Source: Telopea speciosissima
Lineage: Eukaryota; Streptophyta; Magnoliopsida; Proteales; Proteaceae
Reading direction: 5' to 3'
Assembly: GCF_018873765.1 (NCBI RefSeq)
Contig: NC_057925.1
Location: 1,256,927 to 1,320,926, forward strand
Length of the DNA: 64,000 nt
The notes beneath the pieces are model-generated. The model was not told where the DNA came from and did not search any database. It saw nothing but the letters and a program-made list of their open reading frames with translations. Of this stretch, positions 46,919 to 58,080 are shown in pieces. The translations under genes and the position numbers were made by a program. Within the stretch, counting starts at the first letter, position 1, and each line of letters begins with the position of its first letter.

Positions 46919-47896
46919 CAAGGTACTAAAACTTGGGTCTCGGTGCCATCTCGGTCCCTCAAAAAACCGAGCCAAGTCGAGATCTCGGCGAGTTAGTGCA
47001 TTTTTTTTTTCCGACTCGAAGCCTCAACTCGGTGGGTTTTAGACCTATTTTGGGTCTGAAACTTGATATTCAGCCTATTTTAGGCCATTTAAACACAATG
47101 GTATTATTAGATTTTGCAAAAACAAAGTCCAAATAGGACTTTTACATCAGACCCGAAGTTGGTCGGCGACGACGTACTAAAATACCCTACTCTACACATA
47201 AATGACATAATTTAGTAATAGAAAGCTAGCAAAACATTCAATCAATAGTAAAACAACTTAATAAGCATTAGAAATGTTAAAGTGATACATCCAATTGTTT
47301 AACAATGTTACAACTATCATCACATAAGCTGAGATTGAATCACGTATTCAGTCCCCACTCGTGCCACATAGTCTTCCCATGACATAATGTTGCTGCACTA
47401 TTGCATATAATGCTCCTTAGCATTCATATAAGAGTTGACATCAGCATATGCCAAGGTCCCCTATCCTAGGGTATAGCTGTTGCCATGAGGCGTGAGACGG
47501 TTGCCATGAAGTGTGAGATCCACTGCTACTATCATATTGAGGCATGTATGGGACTGGGAATATGGGTCTAAAGCCAGACCCAGTGCTTTGATTGTCAAAC
47601 TCATGTGTTGACTGGCCAAACTGACCATAGGTACTACATTCAGAACCGGTGCTCTCCTGGCCATAATCATAGTCATGATAAGGCTGAGATGAATGCCACG
47701 ACTTATGCTCACTACCAGTATCTATACTCATGCTTCCGGATGTGAATGTACTCCAATTGGGAAGAAGAGAGGACTTTGGACAGAAATCGTCGAGATATGG
47801 CGAGTTCTGTCGAGTTAGGTGAGCTTTTTAACTATTAGGTGGGTAAAAAAGTGGACCGAAACCGAGATCCGAGATCTCGCGAGTTTTCGAACTATG
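46919..47896. mobile_element. hAT-like element inserted between Copia gag and protease
   Basis: A 978-bp element with flanks TTCTTACC (46911-46918) and TTTTTACC (47897-47904), a 7/8 match. Ends are CAAGGTACTAAAACTTGGG and the complement of CATAGTTCGAAAACTCGCG. TCTCGG and CGAGATC words are concentrated near both ends. A minus-strand frame at 47441-47731 (SQPYHDYDYGQES..., rich in Ser, Gly, Gln, Tyr) may be the tail of a lost transposase or captured sequence. Confidence 0.75.
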
Positions 47897-48597
47897 TTTT
47901 TACCTAATGATATAGAGAGTACATCTCCATCATCTCCTTTCGATCTATCAAACACAATGGCTTTCTTAGATGCCTTATCTACACCTTTCTTCTTCAAGTC
48001 CTCCTTCCTCTTCAAATGGCCTTTCCTTTTTACAATAGTAACAGGAGAGTTTGGTCTTTGCCCTTTTTGATTTGATCTCCCCTTTTCTACTCCTTGACTT
48101 TTCCAAAGAGATCTTCTTGTGATTGAGCACTGCTGGCCCGCTTCCTTTTCATTGGACTTAAGGGAAATATGACTTTGTTCATCTCAAGGGTCTCCTTCCC
48201 GTACAAGAGAGTCGTCACCAGGTGATCATACGATGTTCGAAGCGACACTAGCAACAATAAGGCTTTATCTCCATCTTCAACGAAACCTCCAGACTTGCAA
48301 GTTGGCTTATGATCTGATTGAATGTGTTTAGTTGTTCCAATAGATTAAATCATTCTTCTATATGTAGAGAATACAAGTATATAACTGCTTCTTCACGAAC
48401 AACTTGTTCATCAGGGACTTCATCATGTAGATACTTTCGAGTTTTGCCCATACTTCAATGCAAATTCAAGATCCACCACATATTGTAGATCGTCATTTGA
48501 TATATTCAGACGAATGGCGCTTACCGCCTTCTCTATCTCTTCCTAGTCTTGGTCACTCACCTTTCTGCTTTCTTCGATTTCCCCAAAAGAGTCTTCG

Positions 48598-48651
48598 GCA
48601 AACCCTGCTGTATCAGAAGATGAAAGATCTTCTGATACAGCAGAGTTTTGC
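48598..48651. repeat. Hairpin with 17-bp perfect stem
   Basis: CTGCTGTATCAGAAGAT (48605-48621), a 5-base GAAAG loop, then its exact complement ATCTTCTGATACAGCAG (48627-48643). With one or two mismatches the stem extends outward to about 24 bp. It sits at the edge of the Copia gag remnant. Confidence 0.85.
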
Positions 48652-51540
48652 AAAGCATAAAGTATATCTTTTTTATTCTTTGTAATATATTAAAATGTTA
48701 GAAATATCGAACATATTGTATACAATGACAATACATGAGGGATTAAAGAACAAATTGCTTGTCTTTGTATTATTCCCACAATATCTATTGTATTCTATAT
48801 GTATTATATGTATATTAAATGAAATATATCAATTTGCACAAATAATACAAAATGCACATTATATAGTAAGCCCTATGCCTTTAATTTTAAAAAGGATCTA
48901 CTATGTTAACAAACACCCACTGTCTTCTAACCTTAAATTTGGCCATGCAGGATTATGTATTCTCGGATAATTGGCCTCGAAAATAAACAAAGATGAATAT
49001 CTGGCTTTGCTACATGAAATCAGGAAATTGATTGCTTCCAGTTCATGTTAGAAACTTGGTGACCAGTAGTAATGGTTTGCTCATTCTTTTCCTGGGGAAT
49101 TTGCTTCTTTACTGTAATAGGGTGCAAGAGGGCCTTATATAAAAACAGAAATGATATCTTGCAGATATAGCATTGTTATCAGGGGTTGGGACCAAGCAGC
49201 CTAAGATTAAAGATTACAAATTTTTCATTTGAGTGGACTAGAAAGACTGTTCTCCTGCCTATAGTAACATAGAGCTACCCACAAGGAGGGTTGGTGGCTG
49301 GTCTGTGATTTAGGACTAGTAAGGAGCCATTGCCTGATGAAGAGTGACCACTTGCAATCCTAATCCAGAATTAGTGCAGCCCATGGTATCTTATTGAATG
49401 ATTAGAATGACTACACTTAATGGAAAGGAAATGTTCCATAGGAGAGTTCTCTTCAGGTTCTGGTCTGTGGATTAGTGACCGCTTACAGAAACTTGTTTCA
49501 GTGTCTTGCAGGTTCCTCATCTCAGTTGACCTAATTGAGAAGATATAGAAAAAAAAAAAAAAAAAAGTAGGGTTCGAAATTGGGGGTGGGGTGTCTATTT
49601 CTAAGACCAGAACCAGATACAAATTGATTCTGGTCAAGAAAGGAGATGGGCAGTGACTTTGGGTCCTGAGGAGACCTTGCATAGAGTGTTCTAGGACTTC
49701 TGGAGGTGGGAGGGGGCTCACTTTAATGAGGGGACAGATAGCACTGGCCTTATTTAAGTTTCCTTTTCTTATTTTTTGGGTATGTCTTTAAAGTAGGGAC
49801 ACATGGACCCAAGAACCAAGGTGTGAGTCGTGATCTCACCTTTGCCCTTCCAAGGAACGCAGAGTCAGATTGGTATTAAATAAGGTTTCAAAACACGGAA
49901 TCAGACATCGGATTGGTCTCTTGATATATGTCAGATCTAGATCAGAATTGATCCCAAAAAACCCTAGAATTGGGATTCAGATCTGAAAACCCTATTATTC
50001 TAGAATCTACGGTATCGATGGTTTTAGAATTTGTTCACAGAAGTTATGAGAAATTCCGAACAATTATGTGGAAATCGGTTGTAATTAGGGATTTCCATAT
50101 TATATTAACTAATTAGAACTTATCTTGACTGGTTTATGAAATGATATTTTTTCCTTTTAAATACAAAAAGAAAGCTTTAAATATCATTAAGCCAACGTCA
50201 GGGATCTACAGTAAAATGTCTATTTTTACCCTTTTTCTTTTGGTAAGAACCAACTGGCTTCTTCCCTAGTCCCCGGTCCTCACCATGGTTTTAAAAAAAT
50301 CAGTGTCTTGTATGCTGAATCTGTTGGTCATAACTGATCCTGATTTTGGCTGCTCGAGGGTGGCTGATTCATGTTGGAATTGGCCATAACCGATCCTATT
50401 TTTTCTGCTCAAGAAGATTTGGGTCATTTAGACTGCTTTGAAACAATCAATTTTAGGGTTTTTTGGGATCAACTGTTTGGTTGTACTTTTGAAGGATTGA
50501 TTCTAATGTTTCTGGCACTGATTTTGATCTGATCTGAATCAAAATCAGCACGGACGATTCGACTCCAATTCCAATTTTAAATTACTTGGTTTGGTCTCCA
50601 AATTGGCTGATATTAGCTGGATCGAATGGGTTTCAGCTGAGACCGATTCGATACACCTATACGTACAAGGGTAAAAAGGTAAAAAAAAGTTGGGATCTGA
50701 GACAACCTATCCTGGTACCGAGACGAAACATGTCACTCAATCGTGGATTTATGTTCACTTCATATCATTTGAAGGTCTGCTCTCCCTCCAAGGCTCACTA
50801 CTACTTTCTTTGTTATTTTGATTAGTCCACTTCTATTACTGTACTCGTTTAAGAGTCGGGAGATCCCAGGTAACGGTCCCATTGAGTAACTTGGGATTTT
50901 CCTCCTCGATGGCACCATAGGTGTGAATTTGTAACGTATTTTGTGTCTCTTTGGTCTTTGCTGTTATTTTCATAAAGTATGTTCTTTAACAGCAAGGAAG
51001 GTAATTTGCCAAATTCATTGAAAATGCATTTAAAATGAAGATTCTTCTCCAGGTTGGATCAATGGAGAAAACTTTAACATGTGAAACCAATGGGGGGGGG
51101 GGGGGGCAATCGGTTTCGTATTGAACGATACGTATTGGTTGTGCTAGTCATCGATACTGATATTGTTGATATTGTATCGATAGCATAGTATGAACAAGGA
51201 GGGTCAGAAAACTCATTTTTTAAGAAAATTCAGATATAATTTTGTCCGATACAGTCGATAATTGATACCGTTTCGATTTTATAGGTTACCAATACCCATT
51301 CTAATACTATGTACTAAATTCATGATCGAGGGTTTCAATCTTTCTCTCTTCTACCAAAAAAAAATCTCACAAAACAATTAGATTGGTCTGTGGATCAAAA
51401 TATACTGTGATCGATCTCAATTCTAATCATCTGGGGCAATCGATTCTAGGGTTTTGGGATTATTAGATCGCTGGGTTTCAGATCCCAAAGGTCTATTCTA
51501 AGGGTTTTGGAAAACCGACACTATATTGCGAGTATAAAAT
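48652..51540. other. Intergenic, repeat-like
   Basis: No gene. From about 49860 to 51310 the sequence is full of GATTC/GATC and ATCGATAC words and CATGGTTTTAAAA- or CTAATACTATG-type ends (50285, about 51311), suggesting further decayed hAT-like MITEs with no clear duplications. A 15-G run is at 51092-51106. Confidence 0.5.
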
Positions 51541-53321
51541 TCTCTCTCGCTCTTCGCCTCTCAGTCTCTCACCATCTGTTCCCGCAAACTCCGCCCTTAA
51601 TTAAACAGACAGACCCACAAGCTCAATCTGAAATCTGAACTAATCGGACGATTACGTCAACCCTCCATTTGAAAATGAATTATTGGTCCCACATTCGCAT
51701 GGGCACCGGATGGTTCAATTTAGTTGGAATTGATTGCGAACACAAACCCAACCCCCCACCCTCCAAAAAATAAAAAAATAAAAAAATAAAAAAAATTTAC
51801 TTGGAATTATCAGAATTGGGTGATTCGGGTCCCGCTTTGATTCTGATTCAGTTGGAACCAGCCGGAAATTGGCTTGAGGCCCTTTAAAATTCAGTACGAA
51901 ATGCACGGAGGCTCCTCCGCTTCCTCTTAACCTTGAGATGGGCAGAGATCGGAAGCTCTCACGTTTTGATCAGAGAATACGAATGGAGAACCTCAGAACC
52001 CCATCACTGCATCATCATCATCCCAACTAATCTCTTGGTTCGACTTATTCCTTCCAGCCTGCGATCGTCTTCAGGGGCGGAATCGTGTTTGGCATCATCA
52101 TCTCTGAAAAAGGTTTTCTAATCCATTTAATTAAATGACCCACTCCAATTTCTCAACTTCTTAATCGCACCTTCCTCCCTCTCTCCGTCAACCTTTTCAA
52201 CTTTCACAGGCGCCGATCTGTGTCACCCACCATACTCCGTGGCCGAGAAAATTGCCGGAATCCACTCCTTCACGGGTTCAATTCCTTTACTTCCTCAATC
52301 CCCTCCAGAATTTTCGTCTTTCGAACCCCAAAATCCCTTGATCATGCTCCGGAAAGAACCCTTTTTTTTCTTGCGAAAACTGAATCATTCGCTACTTAAG
52401 AACCCAGATCTGCATGATTACCAGGATCGGGGATAAATTACTCGAAAGGGGAGAAAACCCTCACCTCACTGCGTATTCTTCCTCCGAAATCCGAATTGAG
52501 AGCAACCGATGCAGATAAACACCATCTGAATCGCCTCGCCTAGATTTTTCAAGTGGGATCGAGTGAATTTAACAATTAACACCACCCACGTCCCTGTTTT
52601 GAAGCGAGCATCTCAGCATCTCCAGTTAGGTATTGCGTCTTATCTCTTCATCAAGACTCAAAACCTAACTAATTAACCAGAGATTATCCCCTAAATGACT
52701 TTGATCGCAGCCAACGTGTCACTCGATGGACATTTAGGTATAGCGCGACATCGAATTGATTCTCACCCACCCGATATCAGCATATTCCAAGCTTATCTTT
52801 CCAGTTTCCTCCCCTCCATCACCTGCTCCCTAAACCGCTAACTGCAACTCTGCCTGACGAAACAGTAATTTAAAAAAAGAAAAAAGAAAACCACTCTGCA
52901 TTCATCATTTACATGCCGTCGTCCTGCCCAAAGACCAAAGCGGCAAAGCCATCTTTCATTTTTTCATTAGAGTTGTGTATTCGTAATCGCAAGACATCAT
53001 AACTGGATTGTTGTTAGAAAGGACAGGAGAACCCGCGAGGCGGGAATAAAGATAAGCATAAGCATCTCAGGCAGTAGTGAAAAAGATCTCTCTTTTCGTT
53101 TTCTTTCAAATTTAGAAGAAAATTGAACATTTTATTTCTAGTGTGAAAGGAAAAACAATTCTGTACATACGCAACGGAAACTGCTTCCCCTCTATGTCTC
53201 TCTCTCTCTCTCTTTTCTCTCTATTCCTTTTAAATTTTCCGGTCAATAACCTCTAACAACTCTCCCCTGAAGATCCATAAAAGGAAAAAACCCAATTATC
53301 GAAATCCGAAGAGATGGCTAC
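51541..53321. other. Gene-dense-looking region with no recognised product
   Basis: CT-rich leader-like sequence at 51540-51600 and at 53195-53225. Possible splice sites AAAAAG|GTTTTC (52113) and TTTCACAG|GC (52209) would join two short frames, but the first lacks an ATG in that frame and the product is unknown to me. The right part (about 53000-53321) should be the 3' UTR of the DUF1639 gene on the minus strand. Confidence 0.4.
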
Positions 53322-54391
53322 TCATTCTGAATCGCTTTCCATGCTTCCCATGGCCTTCAATCCTCTCGGTCTCTGCAGCAGGGAAAAAACAAGTAGCCAA
53401 GATAAATATACAAACCACCCACTTAGGAAGAGAGGGAAGGAAGGGGAAATACAAATCAAGAGATTTTGGAATACGGATACTAAAATTTGCTAAGAAAAGA
53501 TGCAATCAATTTAATACCTTCTTTGATGTCTTCTTTTCCCTCACTTCATATCTCTCTTGGCATAGATCAGAGAGCCACGCACCGGGACTCACTAACTGCG
53601 GAATATCCATCATACCCATATGCCACAGAAACAAATTTCATCAATATCAGAACTCAGAGTCTCAGATACAAGAAATTTTGGATGAATCCACTAAAAATTT
53701 TGGGTCTTTCAGAATATTCTGGAGAGAGGCAGAGACGGGAGTGTTGGGGAACTTACAAGTAAACTCTTTTGGATGAACTTAGCCCTTTTCTTGGGCCTTT
53801 GAGGAAGCTTACAGCCCTTCATCGCCATGAAATCCTCCTCTTTTTCTTTGCTTGACAATGAAATAAACAACTTGGGCCAAACAAACCCTCTATCCTGTCC
53901 TAAATCCATGGATATCTTGCCATTGTCATCGAAACCCAGAGACCCTCTGGTCGTGTAGTACCTGTCTTCCTTTTCCGGCGAAGATGACTTTCTATTCTCG
54001 CTTGGCGTAGACGGAATCGTGGTTGTTTCGGAGTTTCTGAAACCAAACAGAACCAGAGAAAAAAAAGAAAGAAAGAAAAAGATTAGTCTTCTTTCTAGTC
54101 CCTTCTCAGATTTTCAATGTTTCGAATCTCATTTGCTTGAAGTTGTTTTGAAGGTTACCTGTTAATGTGATTAGGTTGTGGAGGAGGGAGAGAAGTTTCT
54201 TTCTCCCCTCTGACGACACGCCGATCAACCCGAGAGGTGATTTTCTTCCTAATCACGCCGTTGGGTTTCTCTGATGCGTCGTCTTCTTCTTTTATCTTCA
54301 CGCATCGCAGTCTCTTCCGGTTCCCCCACTGTAGAAGGAAATCGGTTTCCGGACCTCTACCTACTCGCTGGTTCTTTGTTTCCTTCTCCAT
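53322..54391 (-). CDS. DUF1639 family protein
   Basis: Coding exons on the minus strand: 54391-54159, 54036-53757, 53595-53518, 53372-53322. GT-AG borders and phase agree, giving 213 residues. Family hallmarks: an early LLQWGNRKRLRC block (residues about 19-30), then WPKLFISLSSKEKEEDFMAM, GCKLPQRPKKRAK and, across the next junction, VSPGAWLSDLCQERYEVREK, ending RPRGLKAMGSMESDSE. DUF1639 proteins are plant-specific, basic and of unknown function. No signal peptide or membrane segment is visible; the Lys/Arg blocks could target the nucleus, which is inference. ATG 54391 was chosen because a splice acceptor (TTGTGGCAG) ends two bases before it, so the in-frame GTG upstream lies in an intron. Confidence 0.93.
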
Positions 54392-54393
54392 TC

Positions 54394-54530
54394 CTGCCAC
54401 AAGAAAATGAAGAGATTAATAAACCCATTTAGGTTTGGGCTGGCTTTGCTCTAACAACTCAATAAATGGGGAAGAAGATGTTACTAATCGAAGTAATTCG
54501 CTTAATCTGCAAAAGAATAATCTTTCTCAC
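54394..54530 (-). other. 5'-UTR intron of the DUF1639 gene
   Basis: Donor GAG|GTGAGA (54531/54530) and acceptor TTCTTGTGGCAG (ending 54394) bound a 137-bp intron that ends two bases before the ATG. The GA-rich sequence upstream (about 54532-55000 on the minus strand) looks like 5' UTR and promoter. Confidence 0.65.
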
Positions 54531-56662
54531 CTCAAGATCTATGGTCGTTGCAGAGAAACCGAAAGCAGAACGACCCCTTCAGACTATCCTGCAATTCAAT
54601 GCGTTCGGGAGGGTCCATTAGAAACAAACACCAAAGAGATACAAAATTTGTTCGAGAGAAGCAAGAGAAAATGCAAAAGAAGAAAACTCACAAGAAGAGA
54701 ACTCCATTACAGAGCTACCAGCACCCAAAAAAAAACTTGAAGAAGATGAGATTTTTGACAAAGAAAATGAGAAGATTTCTTCAAAACAAAGAAAACACAG
54801 ATCAGTTTTTTTTTATTTCACGAATAACAATCGATCATTCTCTTCCCTTGGCTATCTCTTTCTCTACTCTGCTCTGCCTGCCCTGCCCTTTCGTTCTCTC
54901 TTCTCTGTTTCTCTCTCAAACTAGGTGTTCAGTGTTCTCTCTGTTGTTTATCTCTTTTTCTCCCTTTCCTACAAACAAATTGGATACTTTTTTCTCTCAT
55001 TTATTTTAGTAGCGCCCATAGAATAACTGAAAAATTACTTTCACCCTTTGATTTTAAATGGACGGTCGGATGCATCTCCGTCCAACAGGCCTCGTCGCTT
55101 GAACACCGGAGGCTTAAGGCCTCCCTCGGGTCCTTTATCATGTGACCCTCCTCCCCCAAACCCATATCTGCTCTCTCTTTGTGGTTGTGTTCTTTAAACA
55201 AATCCTAATGGGTTTCAATCTAATATAGCCCGTTGGAAGCATAGTGGGGCTTATCTGTTTGTTAGTTGTGACCGTTCGATCAATTTGATAAGTAAACCAT
55301 TGATGGAGTGGATAAGGATAACAGAGAAAGTGATGAGTATGTAATGTGGACCGTTCCAACTTCCAACTGTTTCCTGATGGGTTGTGAAGCCAAACCCAAT
55401 GAAGATCAGGGAATTGCAAGCAGCACTAAAGCTTCAGGGGAGATGGGGGGGAATTGCAAATACAAAGGACAAGCTTTTTGTTTGAAAGCTCTCTCCGAAG
55501 AATAATTTTTCTACCGTGGATTTCAGGTTTTCTCATAGATCTCAGAATGTTTTTAGCTCACAAGATTGTTAGATCATGGGAGACTCAATTGTATATTCTG
55601 GTTTGCCTATGCTGCTTGATTACTAAAGCTTTTGGGAGTTTGGGAGATAGGAATTAGGGATTAGGGATCGCAACCAGGTTTAGTTTTTATTTAATTAGAT
55701 AGAAAGTACGCTATCTGGTCGCGTGCGATGTTTGACCCCTACACCCAGAATTGAACCACGCGAAATAACCGTCGTGCCCCCCATGAAAAGGTTTAGATCA
55801 GAATTGGTACTGAAATTACACAAGCTATACCTAAAGGAATTTGTTGTCACCAAGGTTGGCAAAAGAATACATATATCAATATATCATATACAGAACAGTT
55901 TAACTTGTTAAGTTTTGCTTTCCTAACTACTAGTGATCTAGCTACTTGTAAGTTATATTTACAAATGTAAAGGACTTGATTGTTTGAACAACCCTCTCAT
56001 CTAATAAACAAAACAAATCCTAAGGCCACCTATGTTTGGTCTTTTGAGTAAGCCAACCAACTATTGCTTCACATTAAGTCTAAACATCTACCTCTCCCGA
56101 CCTTAGTCGTTTCGTCTGGAACAATCCTTGTAATACCCCTCTGATCTCTGAGTCCATTGCGTTCCCTGTAAATCCAAATCTCATAAAAGCCAAAAGAAAT
56201 TGATAATTATAAAGGAACACATGGTCATAACTCATAACTATCCAGCCTCCACATGGTCATAAGTAGGGGTGTCAAACGATCGGGCTCGGTCTGGCCTAAC
56301 CGGGCATAACCAACTTCAAGCACCGCATTGTGACCACCCGTTTAGTTAATCGGGCCGAGTCTGCATGGGCTTGGTCGATCTTATCTTATAATCGGGCTTT
56401 AACTGGGTTGTGGGCCTGTTTAACTTTAATCGATCTTTAAATGGGCTCTAAATGGTGCAGCTCTTAAATTGGGCTCTAAAGTGGGTTTGAGGGAAAAATA
56501 AAAAATTGTTGTCCATAAATTCGCACTTCACAATTCGTAGCAGTACTCATGGTTTTAAGAATTAGGATTATAAAATTTGGATTAAGGCCAATGGATTTCA
56601 ACTAATAAGGGTGCAAGTCCTTTGCTTGGGTACAAAATGAAGGATAGACTTTAAGGGAGAAT

Positions 56663-56782
56663 GTTCTCTGTGCCGCAGCGCAGCCTGCGCCCAGGTACAT
56701 CGGCAGCCTATGCAGGGGGGCAGAGTGGTCATTGCGCTCACCCCATGTGCCTGGGCACAGGCTACGCTATGGCATAGAGAAC
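56663..56782. mobile_element. Foldback MITE with 38-bp arms
   Basis: Arms 56663-56700 and 56745-56782 are inverted repeats of equal length (32 of 38 match) starting GTTCTCT and carrying a GCCTG(C/T)GCCCAGG core. All six differences are transitions. Confidence 0.75.
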
Positions 56783-57045
56783 AGCGCCCCAGAATTTACT
56801 TTTGCTGAGATTTGATCAGATTATTTTAACCGTATATAGATTTGAAATACTAATCCACTACCTAATTAATTTTGCACAGGTATGGCAAACATATTTATCA
56901 TTCCAGAATTTACATGGGTTACTTCCCTAGTGATCATATTAACTCTATCTTAAAGGTTTATAATCGGTTGGGCCTTAACCGGGTGGGCTAAGTCGGGCTT
57001 GTAGTTGGTTGGTCTGGTAAGGTACCGGATAGGCTAAAACCAGGC

Positions 57046-57163
57046 GTATACCTGTGCTCAGGCACTACCACTCGCGAAATGATCGATGCACCCCTGGAAA
57101 GGTAGAAAGGACCAAAGGTGCACTAGTCATTTTGCGGGTGGCTGTGCCTAGGCACAGGTATAC
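57046..57163. mobile_element. Foldback element related to the preceding one
   Basis: Arms start GTATACCTGTGC at 57046 and end in its complement at 57163, each about 37 bp with a few mismatches. It shares an AGGCAC-type core with the element at 56663-56782. Confidence 0.7.
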
Positions 57164-57370
57164 ACCACGCTACAACACCAATTAGCGTTCATTTTCCCTA
57201 AAAAAAAATAAGGGTTCAAAGGGCAATCCAGATGGATACCCCTAGATGGTTAAAAAAAAACACAAAACAATTACCTTCTAACAGAAACACAAAATAGACA
57301 ATATTAAAAAACAAACCAAATCACACCAAGCAGAATTTAAACCAAAGAATTAAAAAATAAAAATAAATCC

Positions 57371-58080
57371 CAAATATCGCCACTCAATCTTGTCATATGC
57401 ATTAAACATATTAAGCTTAATTCCAATCCATCCAGTTTTACCATTAGTAATGATTTATATAATGTGAGCTACCACCACATTATCTAAAATGTCTTTCTTT
57501 AACAAAAGCAGCCTGACATAGGGATATAAAACGGTCAAGAAAAAGTTTAAACATATTAGTTAGTAACTTAGCAATAATTTTATAACAAACAATATACAAA
57601 CTAATAGGCCTATAACATTCAACATATATAGACTTAATTCTTCTTTGGAATTAAGGTAATTAAGATATGATTCATTCTAGGTGGCATCACACCATTGACA
57701 AAAGAAACCACATCATCTTCAATTATATCCCAACAAGACTGGAAATAAAATAAAAACTATTTGGAAGGCCATCATATCTAGGGGCCTTATAAGACTCCAT
57801 ACTAAACACCACCTGTTTATTATCTCTTTCAATGGTATAGAAAATAAAGACTCATTTTCCTCAATTAAAATTACAGGATCAAATACACACTCAATAAATG
57901 AAGGATTTTACGGGGTTGAAGTGTTCTAAACATCATTAAAATGAGAACAAAACAACCAAGCAACAGATGGACTATCATACAACCTATGTCCCTGAGGAAC
58001 AGTAATAGAAGGAATTGATTGCCCACAGAAATGTACATTAGCCTGAAAGTAGTAGAGGAGACAGTATGATACCAGATAGA
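57371..58080 (-). mobile_element. Decayed L1 LINE reverse transcriptase
   Basis: On the minus strand, pieces in changing frames read as L1 RT: a KAP-x-YDGLPNSFY-like block near 57780, MPPRMNHILITLIPK near 57640-57690, a VVVAH-II-HY block near 57460 and KLNMFNAYDKIEW near 57372-57420. The catalytic motif should lie at lower coordinates but was not found, so the element is truncated. Stops in every frame. Confidence 0.7.

Larger units (their letters stand above)
43985..48600 (-). mobile_element. Second decayed minus-strand Ty1/Copia, interrupted
   Basis: On the minus strand: gag pieces (about 48560-47905, with a LYGKETLEMNKV-like block and the Lys-rich region near the CCHC site), protease (46910-46751, DSWIVDFGCLYHKCP), pre-integrase (46678-46440, LDSNGYKYTT and a LWHMRLGH-like stretch), then integrase (44300-43990, VTFIDVFSRKVWVYFMKHKSE). 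RT, RNase H and LTRs were not found. Two hAT-like elements and one unidentified block (45138-46440) interrupt it. Many stops; inactive. Confidence 0.8.
55011..57370. other. Intergenic with two foldback elements
   Basis: No gene recognised. A GGGC-rich zone at 56265-56470 and again at 56960-57020 (CGGGCTT, ACCGGG words) may be one decayed element. Two inverted-repeat elements are listed separately. Confidence 0.55.

Noticed and set aside
51933..52436. Two short frames that could be spliced together
   Set aside because: The first has no ATG in frame and the joined product matches no family I know; kept only as an unassigned region.
54392..54400. Upstream GTG start of the DUF1639 frame
   Set aside because: These bases are the end of a 5'-UTR intron; the ATG at 54391 is the start.
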